From the NCBI RefSeq assembly GCF_900215355.1, contig NZ_OBEA01000004.1, forward strand, positions 1 through 64,000: a stretch of DNA of 64,000 bases, in the 5' to 3' direction. This document shows positions 27,135-36,062 of this stretch, in pieces. A program made the position numbers and the translations under genes. Positions within the stretch are counted from its first letter, which is position 1, and every line of letters begins with the position of its first letter. The stretch comes from Pseudooceanicola antarcticus. Its GTDB lineage: Bacteria > Pseudomonadota > Alphaproteobacteria > Rhodobacterales > Rhodobacteraceae. The notes beneath the pieces are model-generated. The model did not search any database. It was not told where the DNA came from and saw nothing but the letters and a program-made list of their open reading frames with translations.

Positions 27135-27895
27135 GCGTGATTGCCCGGAACCTGAGCTGGGGCGTGCGGCGCAAGACCATCGTGTCCGATGTCTCGCTGA
27201 CCGTCGCACCCGGAGAGACCCTTGGCCTGATCGGGCCCAACGGATCGGGCAAGTCGTCGCTGTTGCGCCTTCTGGCGGGGCTGCGCCGTCCGGCCACCGG
27301 ACAGGTCGAGATCAACGGCCGCGACATCGGCCAGGTGCCGCGCAAGGCGCTGTCGCGCGAGGTGGCCTTCGTCCAGCAGAGCGCGGCCACCGACACCAAT
27401 GTCACCGTGGCCGACGTGGTGCGGCTTGGCCGGACACCGCACCGCTCCGCCCTCGCGGGCTGGTCCGAGACCGACGAGTCCGCCGTCACCGAGGCGCTCG
27501 AACGCGTCGGCATGACCTCGCGCCGCAGGCAGGCCTGGCAGACCCTGTCAGGCGGAGAGCGTCAGCGGGTGCATATCGCCCGTGCCCTGGCACAGGCGCC
27601 GCAGGTGATGTTTCTCGACGAGCCGACCAACCACCTCGATATCCACCACCAGATCGAGATCCTGCGCATGGTGCGCGACCTCGATCTGACCAGCATCGTC
27701 GCCCTGCATGACCTCAACCTCGCGGCCATGTACTGTGACCGGATCGTGGTGCTGCAGGGCGGCTCTGTCTGTGCCTGCGGCACGCCCGAAGAGGTGCTGA
27801 CGCCGGATCTGCTGCGCGATGTCTTCCGGGTCTCGGCGCATATCGACGCCTCGGCAGATGCGGGCCGCCCGCATATCCGCTTCACCGCGGAATGA
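27131..27895 (+). CDS. iron-siderophore-type ABC transporter ATPase
   Basis: A 254-aa FepC/BtuD-type ATPase. Walker A is GPNGSGKSSLLRL, the signature TLSGGERQRVHIARAL, Walker B VMFLDEPTNHLDIHHQIE, and the switch His is in VALHDLNLAAMYCD. The ATG overlaps the permease stop (ATGA). Third gene of the operon. An EamA transporter follows after 88 bases on the same strand. Confidence 0.93.
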   Translation: MSVIARNLSWGVRRKTIVSDVSLTVAPGETLGLIGPNGSGKSSLLRLLAGLRRPATGQVEINGRDIGQVPRKALSREVAFVQQSAATDTNVTVADVVRLGRTPHRSALAGWSETDESAVTEALERVGMTSRRRQAWQTLSGGERQRVHIARALAQAPQVMFLDEPTNHLDIHHQIEILRMVRDLDLTSIVALHDLNLAAMYCDRIVVLQGGSVCACGTPEEVLTPDLLRDVFRVSAHIDASADAGRPHIRFTAE

Positions 27896-27983
27896 CCGGG
27901 CGCGCCTGCCGGATGACCCGGCGCGCCTTCGGGGTCCCGGCGCGGGGCCCTTCCTCTCTCTTCCCTGTCCAGGATGTCATGCC

Positions 27984-28886
27984 ATGAGGGCACCGCTCAA
28001 CTCCGCCTCCCGCCCGGTCTCGAATGAAAGGCTGGGGGTCATCCTGCGTATCCTGTCGACCCTGGCCTTTGCCCTGATGGGGGTCTGCATCAAGGCGCTT
28101 GGCGACAGCGTGCCGCTTGGCCAGGTGGTCTTCTTCCGCTCTGCGGTGGCGCTGCTGCCGCTCGTGGCCTACCTGTACTGGCGCGGCGATTGGCCGGGCG
28201 GGCTGAGGACCTCGCGCCCGTTGGGCCATATCGGGCGCTGCCTGATGGGGGCGGCGGCTATGTTCACCTCCTTCGCGACGATCCGGCTGCTGCCTCTGGC
28301 CGAGGCGACGATGCTGTCCTACCTCGCGCCGGTGGTGCTGGCGCTGCTGGCCTGGGCCCTGCTGGGAGAGCAGCTGACGGCGCGCCGGATCGCCGGCGTG
28401 GCGCTTGGCCTGGCCGGGGCGGCGGCCTTCTGCCTGCCGGCCTTTGCCGGTGTGCTGCCCGATGCGGGCGGCCTGGGGGTGGTGCTGGGTCTGGTCACCG
28501 CCGTGCTGACCGCCGGAGCGCTTCTGCAGGTGCGCCGCCTGACCATGCTGGGCGAGGGGGCGGGGGCCATTGCCTTCTGGTTCGCCGTGGTCTCGGCCCT
28601 GGGCGGGCTGGCGACGCTGCCCTGGGGCTGGAGCTGGCCGGGGCCCTCGGGCCTGGCCCTGCTGATCGCCACGGGTCTTGCCGGCGGGCTGGCCCATATC
28701 CTGATGACGCTCTCGTTTGCCCATGCGGATGCCTCGGCGCTGGCGCCTTTCGAGTATCTCTCGGTGCTCTGGGCGGTGATCCTGGGTTTCGCCTTCTTCG
28801 CCGAAGTGCCTGGGCTGGCCTTCGTCGTCGCGGGTCCGCTGGTGCTGATCGGGGCCTTCATTGCGCGCCCCGGCAGGGCGCGCTAG
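27984..28886 (+). CDS. EamA/DMT-family transporter
   Basis: A 300-aa inner-membrane protein with ten predicted helices and two EamA repeats (residues about 18-150 and 160-295). The second repeat ends APFEYLSVLWAVILGFAFFAEVPG, typical of the family. The substrate is unknown; relatives export amino acids, metabolites or metallophores. It lies downstream of the iron-type ABC operon in the same direction, so a link to metal chelate export is possible but not shown. The start at 27984 has AGGA nine bases upstream. Confidence 0.85.
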   Translation: MRAPLNSASRPVSNERLGVILRILSTLAFALMGVCIKALGDSVPLGQVVFFRSAVALLPLVAYLYWRGDWPGGLRTSRPLGHIGRCLMGAAAMFTSFATIRLLPLAEATMLSYLAPVVLALLAWALLGEQLTARRIAGVALGLAGAAAFCLPAFAGVLPDAGGLGVVLGLVTAVLTAGALLQVRRLTMLGEGAGAIAFWFAVVSALGGLATLPWGWSWPGPSGLALLIATGLAGGLAHILMTLSFAHADASALAPFEYLSVLWAVILGFAFFAEVPGLAFVVAGPLVLIGAFIARPGRAR

Positions 28887-28927
28887 GCCGGGGGACCGCG
28901 CCACGGCAAGGCGGCGCGGTCGGAGGC

Positions 28928-30220
28928 TTACATGGTGCTCGGCAGCCAGAGCACCAGCGCGGGGAAGGCGATCAGCAGCGCCAGCCTGAGCAGGTCGGTG
29001 AAGATGAAGGGTATCACTCCGCGGAAGATCGTCGTCAGTTTCACGTCCCTGGCGATGGTGTTTATGACGAAGACATTGATCCCCACCGGCGGAGAGATCA
29101 TGCCCAGCTCTGCCACCATCACCACGATGATGCCGAACCAGATCGGGTCGAAGCCGAGCGAGATCACCACCGGGTAGACGATGGGCACCAGCAGCAGGAT
29201 CATCGCCATGGTGTCCAGGATGCAGCCCGCCAGGATGAAGGCCACCAGGATCAGCCCGAGCGTGCCATAGGCCGAGAAGTCCAGCCCGACCAGCCAGTCG
29301 GTCAGCTTCTGCGGGGCGCGGGTGATGGCCAGGAAGTAGCCGAAGAGAACCGCTCCGATCAGCACCGTGTAGACCGAGACCGAGGTGCGCAGCGCCTCGA
29401 CCAGGCTGTCGAGGATGACGCGGGCGCTGAGCCTGCCTCGGGCCACGCCGATCACCAGGGTGACGAAGGCGCCGACGGCGGCGGCCTCGGTGGGGGTGGC
29501 GATGCCGGTGTAGATCACGCCGATGACCGCAATGAAGAGCAGGCTGACGGCCCAGATCGGTGCCAGGGCCGTCATCGCCTCGCGCCAGCTGAAGGGGGTG
29601 CCTTCGGGCAGGCCGCGGCGGTGCATGGTGAGGATCGTCGCCATGTAGAGCAGCACCGCGATCAGTCCGGGGATCACCCCGGCGATGAAGAGCTGCCCCA
29701 CGTCGTTCTCGGTGATGTAGGCATAGATCACCAGGATCACCGAGGGCGGGATCATCGAGCCAAGGGTGCCGCCGGCGGCGATGACGCCCGTGGCCACGTC
29801 TTCGCGGTAGCCATGGCGGCGCATCTCGGGCAGGGCGACCTTGGTCATGGTGGCGGCGGTGGCCACCGAGCTGCCGCAGATCGCCGAGAAGCCGCCGCAG
29901 GCCGCCACGGTCGACAGCGCCAGGCCGCCGCGGAACTGTCCGAACCAGGCGTTGGCGGCGCGGAACATCTCGCGGCTCATCCCTGAGTTGGTGGCCAGGA
30001 TCCCCATCAGGATGAAGAAGGGCACCAGGGTCAGGTTGAAGTCGGTCACCGTGCGCACCGGTGCCGAGGCCAGCAGGTTCAGGGCCGGGCCCGTACCGCG
30101 GATCATGGCGAAGCCGCCCAGGCCCACCAGGCCCAGGGCCACGCCGATCGGCACCCGCACCAGCAGCAGGGCGAAGAGCGCGACGAAGCCGCCAATGGCC
30201 GTGAGGTCAGCGAGTGTCAT
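28928..30220 (-). CDS. TRAP transporter large permease (DctM)
   Basis: A 430-aa inner-membrane protein with about 12 helices. It has typical DctM segments: RVPIGVALGLVGLGGFAMI, VPFFILMGILATNSGMSREMF and GGTLGSMIPPSVILVIYAY. With the small subunit it moves an organic acid using a sodium or proton gradient. It overlaps the dctQ-type gene by 14 bases, so the two are translationally coupled. Operon order on the minus strand is dctP, dctQ, dctM. Confidence 0.94.
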   Translation of the reverse strand: MTLADLTAIGGFVALFALLLVRVPIGVALGLVGLGGFAMIRGTGPALNLLASAPVRTVTDFNLTLVPFFILMGILATNSGMSREMFRAANAWFGQFRGGLALSTVAACGGFSAICGSSVATAATMTKVALPEMRRHGYREDVATGVIAAGGTLGSMIPPSVILVIYAYITENDVGQLFIAGVIPGLIAVLLYMATILTMHRRGLPEGTPFSWREAMTALAPIWAVSLLFIAVIGVIYTGIATPTEAAAVGAFVTLVIGVARGRLSARVILDSLVEALRTSVSVYTVLIGAVLFGYFLAITRAPQKLTDWLVGLDFSAYGTLGLILVAFILAGCILDTMAMILLLVPIVYPVVISLGFDPIWFGIIVVMVAELGMISPPVGINVFVINTIARDVKLTTIFRGVIPFIFTDLLRLALLIAFPALVLWLPSTM

Positions 30221-30731
30221 GGGTCACGTCCTCGATCTCCTGCGCTTCGGCAGAGGTCAGATGATCCCGGCCGCTGACAATGCGCCAGAGCTTGATCGCG
30301 ATGGTGAAGAGGCTGGCCAGCATGCCCAGCCAGATCAGCCCGTAGAAGGGCCAGATGGGAATTCTGAGATCGTAGGTCAGCTGGTTCGAGCGCATGGCCG
30401 AGAGCGTCGCGCCCAGCACCTTCCAGACCAGCAGCCCGGCAAAGAGCAGCAGCACCGCCCAGGCGAAGCTGTTGATCACCCGGCGCAGGCGCGGGCCGGT
30501 GGCATCGACCAGCAGGTCGACCTGGATATGGCCGCCACGAAAGCCGATCACCGCGAAGCCCCAGAAGAGGCAGGCGCCGACCAGCAGGCGGGCAATGTCG
30601 AAACTGTCGGGAATGGGCGCCGCGAAGGCGTAGCGCCCCAGGGTCGAGGCCACGATCAGCAGCATGACCGCCCCCAGCAGGAGGGCCGAAACGACCTCGA
30701 TCCCGCGAATGAAGAGATTGATGGCGCGCAA
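30207..30731 (-). CDS. TRAP transporter small permease (DctQ)
   Basis: A 174-aa membrane protein with four helices and the DctQ pattern GGHIQVDLLVD in the second half. The start is TTG at 30731, backed by GGAGG six bases upstream. Partner of the large permease. A 9-bp hairpin separates it from the binding-protein gene. Confidence 0.9.
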   Translation of the reverse strand: MRAINLFIRGIEVVSALLLGAVMLLIVASTLGRYAFAAPIPDSFDIARLLVGACLFWGFAVIGFRGGHIQVDLLVDATGPRLRRVINSFAWAVLLLFAGLLVWKVLGATLSAMRSNQLTYDLRIPIWPFYGLIWLGMLASLFTIAIKLWRIVSGRDHLTSAEAQEIEDVTHDTR

Positions 30732-30762
30732 GGCGACCTCCGGTGTGCTCGGAAGGGAAGGG

Positions 30763-30792
30763 GGGCTCCGGAGGCGCGTGCCCCCGGAGCCC
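30763..30792 (-). promoter_or_regulatory. intercistronic hairpin, dctP-dctQ
   Basis: GGGCTCCGG (30763-30771) pairs with CCGGAGCCC (30784-30792). No T-run follows on the minus strand. It probably protects the binding-protein transcript or reduces readthrough into the permease genes. Confidence 0.65.
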
Positions 30793-30813
30793 GGTGCCTG
30801 TAGCGGGGCTGGC

Positions 30814-31842
30814 TTACTGGCCGAAGGCGCCGCCGGCCTCGGTCAGACCGTCAACGAGGTCCTGCAGGGCGGCCTGCGGATCTTCAAGACCGGCCTTCGC
30901 CGCATCCTCGGCCCAACCGGCGCGGATGGTGTCCGACAGGGACATCCACTCGGCCATCTGCGCCTCGTCCGGGGTGTAGAAGGTGTGGTCTTCGCGGGCG
31001 GCGAAATCGGCGCGGCTGCCGCTTTCCACATCGGCCCAGCCGGTGGCGATCTTCTGCGACCACTCGGGGGTGCAGTGATCGTCGATCACGGCGCGGTTCT
31101 CGTCCGAGAGCCCCTCGTAGACGCCCTTGTTGATCGCGTAGACGAAGGCGACCGAGTAGAGCGGCAGGTCGAGGTGGTGGGTGACAACATCATCAACCCC
31201 AAAGAGGATCAGCGAGTTCCAGGGCGAGGAGGTGATGTCGGCGCCGCCCGAGGACAGGATCTCGCGCATTTCGGGCACGGGGACCTGCACGGTGCTGCCG
31301 CCGGCGGTGGCGATCATCTTGGCGATGGTGCCCTGCGGCGGGCGGACGTTCTTGCCTTCGAGATCGGAGGGCGCGGCCAGCGGGCCCGCGGTGCCGTGGA
31401 ACATGCCCGGATCATGCAGGTGGACGAGGCAGACCTTGACCTCGGGCATCTCCTGCTCGGCGTAGTCCATGTACCATTCGTGCAGCGCCTTGCTGGCCGT
31501 GGTCGCATTGGAGACCAGGAAGGGCAGCTCGGCGGCGGCGATGATCGGGAAACGGCCGGCCTGGTAGCCGGGGTTGATGAAGGTGATATCGGCGATGCCG
31601 TCACGCGCCATGTCGTAGTGATCGGGCGCGGCCCCCAGCTGTTGCGCCGGGTAGAGGTCGATGCCGATGCGGCCTTCGGAGGCCTCGGAGATCGACTCGA
31701 TCCAGGGCTCGAAGCCGGTGGATTGCAGCGCATGCACCGGCGGCAGCCAATGCGAGAAGGCCAGCGAGACCTCCTGCGCGCTGGCACCCAGCGGAGCGGT
31801 CAGGGCCGTGGTGGCAGCCGCGGCGAGCATAAACTTCTTCAT
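30814..31842 (-). CDS. TRAP transporter substrate-binding protein (DctP)
   Basis: A 342-aa periplasmic protein with a signal peptide (residues 1-23, cut after ASA-Q). It has the DctP pattern SLAFSHWLPPVHALQ at the mature start, LPFLVSNATTASKALHEWY, and GKNVRPPQGTIAKMIATAGGSTV, which includes the Arg that binds the ligand carboxylate. RBS GGGAGG. Next to a MarR regulator and CoA-ligase operon, so its ligand is probably the carboxylic acid those genes degrade. Confidence 0.92.
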   Translation of the reverse strand: MKKFMLAAAATTALTAPLGASAQEVSLAFSHWLPPVHALQSTGFEPWIESISEASEGRIGIDLYPAQQLGAAPDHYDMARDGIADITFINPGYQAGRFPIIAAAELPFLVSNATTASKALHEWYMDYAEQEMPEVKVCLVHLHDPGMFHGTAGPLAAPSDLEGKNVRPPQGTIAKMIATAGGSTVQVPVPEMREILSSGGADITSSPWNSLILFGVDDVVTHHLDLPLYSVAFVYAINKGVYEGLSDENRAVIDDHCTPEWSQKIATGWADVESGSRADFAAREDHTFYTPDEAQMAEWMSLSDTIRAGWAEDAAKAGLEDPQAALQDLVDGLTEAGGAFGQ

Positions 31843-31926
31843 GTAGTCCTCCCTAGAGTGTGCGCCGCTCCTGGCGGCGTCTGAAATCCGGCCCGCATCT
31901 CCTCCACGCGGATCGGAGGTTTTCTG

Positions 31927-32424
31927 TCAGAGCTTTCGCAGGTTCTCCACGATCTGGGACAGGCCCTCGACCATGACCCGGATCTGCTCCGGGCTGAGAC
32001 CGGCGGTCATGTAGCGCTCCATCTGCAGGGCAGAGTCGCTGAGCTCGGCGACGACCTGGTCGCCCTTGCCGGTCAGGTAGACCGCCTTTGCGCGGCGGTC
32101 CCCCTCGACGTCGCGGCGCTCCACGATGCCTTCGCTCTCCATTCGGTCGAGAATCGGCACGACGCTGGAGCGCTGCAGCCCGACGGCCTCGGCCAGCCGA
32201 TGCTGCGGGGCGCCGGGGTTGTTCTTGATGATCGACAGCAGGCCAAGGAAGCGCGCGGCGCCGCCGTAGCCCGGCTGCTTCTTCTCGAACTGCCGGTAGG
32301 ACAGGATCTGCGCCATGCGGATCTGGAAGTTGAGCGAATGCTGCAGCTCGGAGCCAAGCGGCAGAAGGGCATCGGGGCTCTCTGCGGCGCTGCGGGCGGT
32401 CGAGATGTCGAGATCGTCGCTCAT
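31927..32424 (-). CDS. MarR-family transcriptional regulator
   Basis: A 165-aa winged-helix regulator. The recognition region is PQHRLAEAVGLQRSSVVPILDRMESEGIVERR and the wing is DVEGDRRAKAVYLTGKG. MarR proteins in such settings release DNA when an aromatic acid or its CoA thioester is bound. It is divergent from the CoA-ligase operon and follows the TRAP genes, so it may control both. The ATG at 32424 has AGGCAGGAC upstream. Confidence 0.9.
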   Translation of the reverse strand: MSDDLDISTARSAAESPDALLPLGSELQHSLNFQIRMAQILSYRQFEKKQPGYGGAARFLGLLSIIKNNPGAPQHRLAEAVGLQRSSVVPILDRMESEGIVERRDVEGDRRAKAVYLTGKGDQVVAELSDSALQMERYMTAGLSPEQIRVMVEGLSQIVENLRKL

Positions 32425-32436
32425 GTCCTGCCTATT

Positions 32437-32472
32437 GTTCGATGTCAGATTGATTGATGTCGAACTATTCGA
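32437..32472. promoter_or_regulatory. candidate MarR operator
   Basis: TCGAA-CTA-TTCGA (32460-32472) is a perfect dyad; GTTCGA (32437-32442) and TCGAAC (32460-32465) form a second, wider dyad. The AT-rich segment lies between the divergent MarR gene and the CoA ligase gene, where one operator could control both. Confidence 0.55.
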
Positions 32473-32544
32473 TAGCATCCCTTTCGTGACCTGTCCAGCG
32501 ACCTGACGCTGGTGGAGGCGGGGCACCGAGGAGGAGACCTGAAG

Positions 32545-34263
32545 ATGACGACCGAAATGGACACCCGAGCCTGGTGGAAACCCGACGAGACCGGACCAGA
32601 GATCCTGGACGTGACGCTCGGCGACATGCTGGATTGCCAGGCGGCGACCTTTGGTGATCGCCCGGCGGTGACCATCGACGAGGATGCCGGGGCGGGGGGC
32701 GCAGCCTGGAGCTATGCCGAATTGCGCGCCGAGGTGGACGAGGTGGCGCGCGGGCTGATGGCCCTGGGCATTGCCAGGGGGGACCACGTGGCGGTCATGG
32801 CGCAGAACTGTGCCGCCTGGGTGCTGCTGGAATATGCGCTGGCCAAGGTGGGCGCGGTGCTGGTCACGGTCAACCCGGCGCTCCTGCGCGATGAGCTTGC
32901 CTATGTGCTGGGCCAGAGCCGGGCCCGCGCGCTGATCTTCAGCCCGAGCTTCCGCTCCAATGATATCGCGGCCTCGCTGGCGCAGCTGATGCCCGATCTG
33001 GATGGCCTCACCGGCGGCCGCCGCAAGGGGGGCGCAGAGCTGCCGGGGCTCGAGCTGCTCATCGGTCTGGGCGAGGCGCCGGGCTTTGCCATGGGCTTCG
33101 AGGCGATGCGCGAGGGCGCAGGGGCGGTGACGCCAGAGGCGCTCGCGGCCCGCCAGGCCGAGGTGCAAAGCCGCGACGTCTGCCAGATCCAGTATACCTC
33201 GGGCACCACGGGCAAGCCCAAGGGCGCGATGCTGACCCATCGCTCGACCGTCAACAACGCGCGGCTGACCGCCGACCGGGGCGATTTCGGCCCCACCGAT
33301 GTGCTGCTCTCGGCGATGCCGCTCTTCCATACCGCCGGTTGCGTCTGCAACGTGATGACCATGCTCGTCGTCGGCGGCCACCTGGTCACCATGGACAGCT
33401 TCGAGGCGACGCGGATGCTGCAGCTCTGGGACAGCCATGCGCCGACGGTGCTGAATGCCGTGCCCACCATGATGACCCGGATGCTTGAGCATCCCGACTT
33501 CACCAGCTACCGCACCCGCACCCTGCGCAAGGCCTTCACCGGCGGCACCAATATTGCCCCCAGCCTGATGCGGCAGATGAAGGAGAGGACCGGCGGCGAT
33601 CCCCTGATCCTCATGGGGATGACCGAATGCAGCCCGGTGATCACCCTCACCAGCCCGGCCGACAGCTTCGAGGAGCAGCTCGCCACCGCCGGCACGCCGC
33701 TGCCGCGCACCGAGATCCGCATCGTCAATCCCGAGACCGGCGACCTTTGTGCCTGGGGCGAAAGCGGAGAGCTCTGCATTCGCGGTTACAACACCATGGC
33801 GGGCTATTTCGACATGCCCGAGAAGACCGCCGAGACCATCGACGCGGGCGGCTGGCTGCACTCGGGCGACCTGGCCGAACTGGCGCAGACCGGGCACCTG
33901 AAGATCGTCGGTCGCCTGAAGGACATGATCATCCGGGGCGGCGAGAACGTCTATCCGGTCGAAATCGAGGAGTGCCTCTTGGACCATGAAACCGTGAGCC
34001 AGGCCCAGGTGGTCGGCGTGCCCGACCCCGATCTGGGTGAAGAGATCTGTGCCTTCGTGATGCCCGCACCGGGGGCGGAGCTCGACCCGCAGGGGCTGCA
34101 GGCCTTCTGCCGGACCCGCATGGCGCGCCACAAGATGCCGAAGTACATCCAGGCCATGGACGCCCTGCCGCTGACCGCCAATGGCAAGGTGCAGAAGTTC
34201 GCCCTGCGCGAGGAGGCCGCGAAGCTCGTGGCTTCGGGCGCCCTGGTTCCGGTGCGCCGATGA
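32545..34263 (+). CDS. acyl-CoA synthetase (AMP-forming)
   Basis: A 572-aa ANL-superfamily enzyme that activates a carboxylic acid to its CoA thioester with ATP. The P-loop is QYTSGTTGKPKGAMLTHRS, motif A5 GMTECSP, the hinge region SGDLAELAQTGHLKIVGRLKDMIIRGGENVYP, and the catalytic Lys in ANGKVQKF. The substrate is not evident; the crotonase and SDR downstream fit a fatty, alicyclic or aromatic acid. Start supported by GAGGAGA upstream. The stop overlaps the next start (ATGA). Confidence 0.92.
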   Translation: MTTEMDTRAWWKPDETGPEILDVTLGDMLDCQAATFGDRPAVTIDEDAGAGGAAWSYAELRAEVDEVARGLMALGIARGDHVAVMAQNCAAWVLLEYALAKVGAVLVTVNPALLRDELAYVLGQSRARALIFSPSFRSNDIAASLAQLMPDLDGLTGGRRKGGAELPGLELLIGLGEAPGFAMGFEAMREGAGAVTPEALAARQAEVQSRDVCQIQYTSGTTGKPKGAMLTHRSTVNNARLTADRGDFGPTDVLLSAMPLFHTAGCVCNVMTMLVVGGHLVTMDSFEATRMLQLWDSHAPTVLNAVPTMMTRMLEHPDFTSYRTRTLRKAFTGGTNIAPSLMRQMKERTGGDPLILMGMTECSPVITLTSPADSFEEQLATAGTPLPRTEIRIVNPETGDLCAWGESGELCIRGYNTMAGYFDMPEKTAETIDAGGWLHSGDLAELAQTGHLKIVGRLKDMIIRGGENVYPVEIEECLLDHETVSQAQVVGVPDPDLGEEICAFVMPAPGAELDPQGLQAFCRTRMARHKMPKYIQAMDALPLTANGKVQKFALREEAAKLVASGALVPVRR

Positions 34264-35069
34264 CCAGCCCCTTCCTCTTTGAACGCGACGGCCATGTCGC
34301 CACGCTGACCTTCAACCGCCCCGAGCGGCGCAATGCCATCAGCCCCGAGGTCGCCTGCCGGCTGGCCGACGCCATGGGCGAGATCGCCGAGGATGACGCG
34401 ATCCGCGTCGTCATCCTGACCGGCGCGGGCGACAAGGCCTTCTGCTCCGGCGGTGACCTGGCGCTGTCGCTGCCGCTGCTCTCTGGGGCGCGGGCTCCCG
34501 AGACCGAGTGGGATCACCGCTTCCTTGGCGACGAGAGCGTCCATGCGCGCACCGCCCTGCGCGGCTTCGAGATGACCAAGCCCATCGTTGCGGCGGTGAA
34601 CGGCCCCTGCATGGCCGGCGGCATGGAGATCCTGCTGGCCACCGACATCCGCATCGCCGTGCCGGGGGCCAGCTTCGCCCTGCCGGAGGCGGCGCGCGGC
34701 GTGATCCCCTTCGCCGGGGCGCTGGCCCGGTTGCCGCGCCAGATCCCCTATGCGGCGGCGATGGAGATGATGGTGGCCAATGTGCCCATGCCCGCCGAGA
34801 CCGCCCTGCGGCACGGGCTGATCAACCGCATCGTGCCGCCGGAAGAGCTGATGCAGGCGGCCCGCGAGATGGCCGCACGGATCGCCTCCGCCGCGCCTGT
34901 CTCGGTGCAGCAGATCAAGAAGACGGTGACCGAGGCCATGGGCCGCCCCCTGGACGAGGGCTATGCCCTGGAAGACCGCGCCAAGGCCATCGTCATGGAG
35001 ACCGAGGACGCGCGCGAAGGCCCGCGCGCCTTCATAGAAAAACGCGCGCCGCGCTACAGGGGGTATTGA
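34260..35069 (+). CDS. enoyl-CoA hydratase/isomerase family protein
   Basis: A 269-aa crotonase-fold enzyme. FNRPERRNAISPEV and AFCSGGDLAL (oxyanion hole) are present, then AAVNGPCMAGGMEILLATDIRIA. The usual catalytic Glu pair is partly kept: EAARGVIPFAGALARLPR contains the first Glu. It would hydrate or otherwise process the enoyl-CoA formed from the ligase product. Translationally coupled to the ligase gene. Confidence 0.9.
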   Translation: MTSPFLFERDGHVATLTFNRPERRNAISPEVACRLADAMGEIAEDDAIRVVILTGAGDKAFCSGGDLALSLPLLSGARAPETEWDHRFLGDESVHARTALRGFEMTKPIVAAVNGPCMAGGMEILLATDIRIAVPGASFALPEAARGVIPFAGALARLPRQIPYAAAMEMMVANVPMPAETALRHGLINRIVPPEELMQAAREMAARIASAAPVSVQQIKKTVTEAMGRPLDEGYALEDRAKAIVMETEDAREGPRAFIEKRAPRYRGY

Positions 35070-35070
35070 G

Positions 35071-35982
35071 GTGAGTGAAGTGAACGTATCGCTGGCAGGC
35101 CAGGTGGCGCTGGTGACCGGCGCGGGTCGCGGCATCGGCCGGGCCATCGCGCTGGATCTCGCCCGCGCCGGGGCCGCGGTGGTGGTCAACGACATCGACA
35201 GCGCGCCGGCCGAGGCGGTCCGCGACGAGATCCTCTCCGGCGGCGGCCAGGCCATTGCGCGGGCCGCCGAGATCGGCGCCGAGGGCAGTGCCGAGGCCTG
35301 CATCGAGGCCGCGCTTGCTGCCTTCGGCCGCTTCGACGTGCTTTGTGCCAATGCCGGGGTGCTGCGCGACAGCGTGCTGTGGAAGACCGAGGACGAGGCC
35401 TTCGACCTGGTCCTGCGCACCCACCTTCGGGGCACCTTCCAATGCGGCCGCGCCGCCGCCCGTCACTTCCGCGCCGCCGGGGAGGGGGGCGCGATCATCT
35501 GCGTGGGCTCGCCGGCCGGCCAGCTGGGCAACTTCGGCCAGTCGGCCTATTCGGCGGCCAAGGCCGGGATCGTCGGCATGGCGCGCACCTGGGCGGTCGA
35601 GTTGCAGCGTGCCGGGGTCGCGGTCAATGCGATCATCCCCACGGCCCTGACCCGGATGACCGAGACCATGCCCGCGCTGGCGGGCTACGTCGAGAAGCTC
35701 CGTCAGGGAGAGCCCCTGCCGGATCACCTTCGGGCAGAGCAGGGCATCGGCACGCCAGAGGATATCGCGCCGCTGGTGGCCTTCCTGGCCTCGCCCGCCG
35801 CCCGCGCCATCACCGGCCAGTGCCTGGGGATAGGCGGCGACCGGCTGTCGATCTGGTCCCATCCGCAGGAGCTGGGCGCGCTGATCCAGCCCGGCGGCTG
35901 GACGGCGGCCGGCATCGCCGAGGCCTGGCCCGCGCTTTCGAAAGACCGGCTGCAGAGCTTTGGGGTGGTGTTGCCCGAATAG
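35071..35982 (+). CDS. SDR-family oxidoreductase, probable hydroxyacyl-CoA type
   Basis: A 303-aa short-chain dehydrogenase. TGAGRGIGRAIA binds the cofactor, CANAG is present, and the catalytic residues are Ser in VGSPAGQLG and the Tyr/Lys pair in SAYSAAKAG. A C-terminal extension with SIWSHPQELGALI and PGGWT is like that of (3R)-hydroxyacyl-CoA dehydrogenase domains of multifunctional beta-oxidation enzymes, so the likely substrate is the hydroxyacyl-CoA made by the crotonase. GTG start one base after the previous stop, with AGGGGG upstream. Confidence 0.87.
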   Translation: MSEVNVSLAGQVALVTGAGRGIGRAIALDLARAGAAVVVNDIDSAPAEAVRDEILSGGGQAIARAAEIGAEGSAEACIEAALAAFGRFDVLCANAGVLRDSVLWKTEDEAFDLVLRTHLRGTFQCGRAAARHFRAAGEGGAIICVGSPAGQLGNFGQSAYSAAKAGIVGMARTWAVELQRAGVAVNAIIPTALTRMTETMPALAGYVEKLRQGEPLPDHLRAEQGIGTPEDIAPLVAFLASPAARAITGQCLGIGGDRLSIWSHPQELGALIQPGGWTAAGIAEAWPALSKDRLQSFGVVLPE

Positions 35983-36062
35983 GGCCCGCTCCGGGGGGAA
36001 AGGTCTCCCGCCCGGCAAGACGAATGGCCTTGGCCGGTGCTGCCGGCCAGGGCCAGGTGGGA

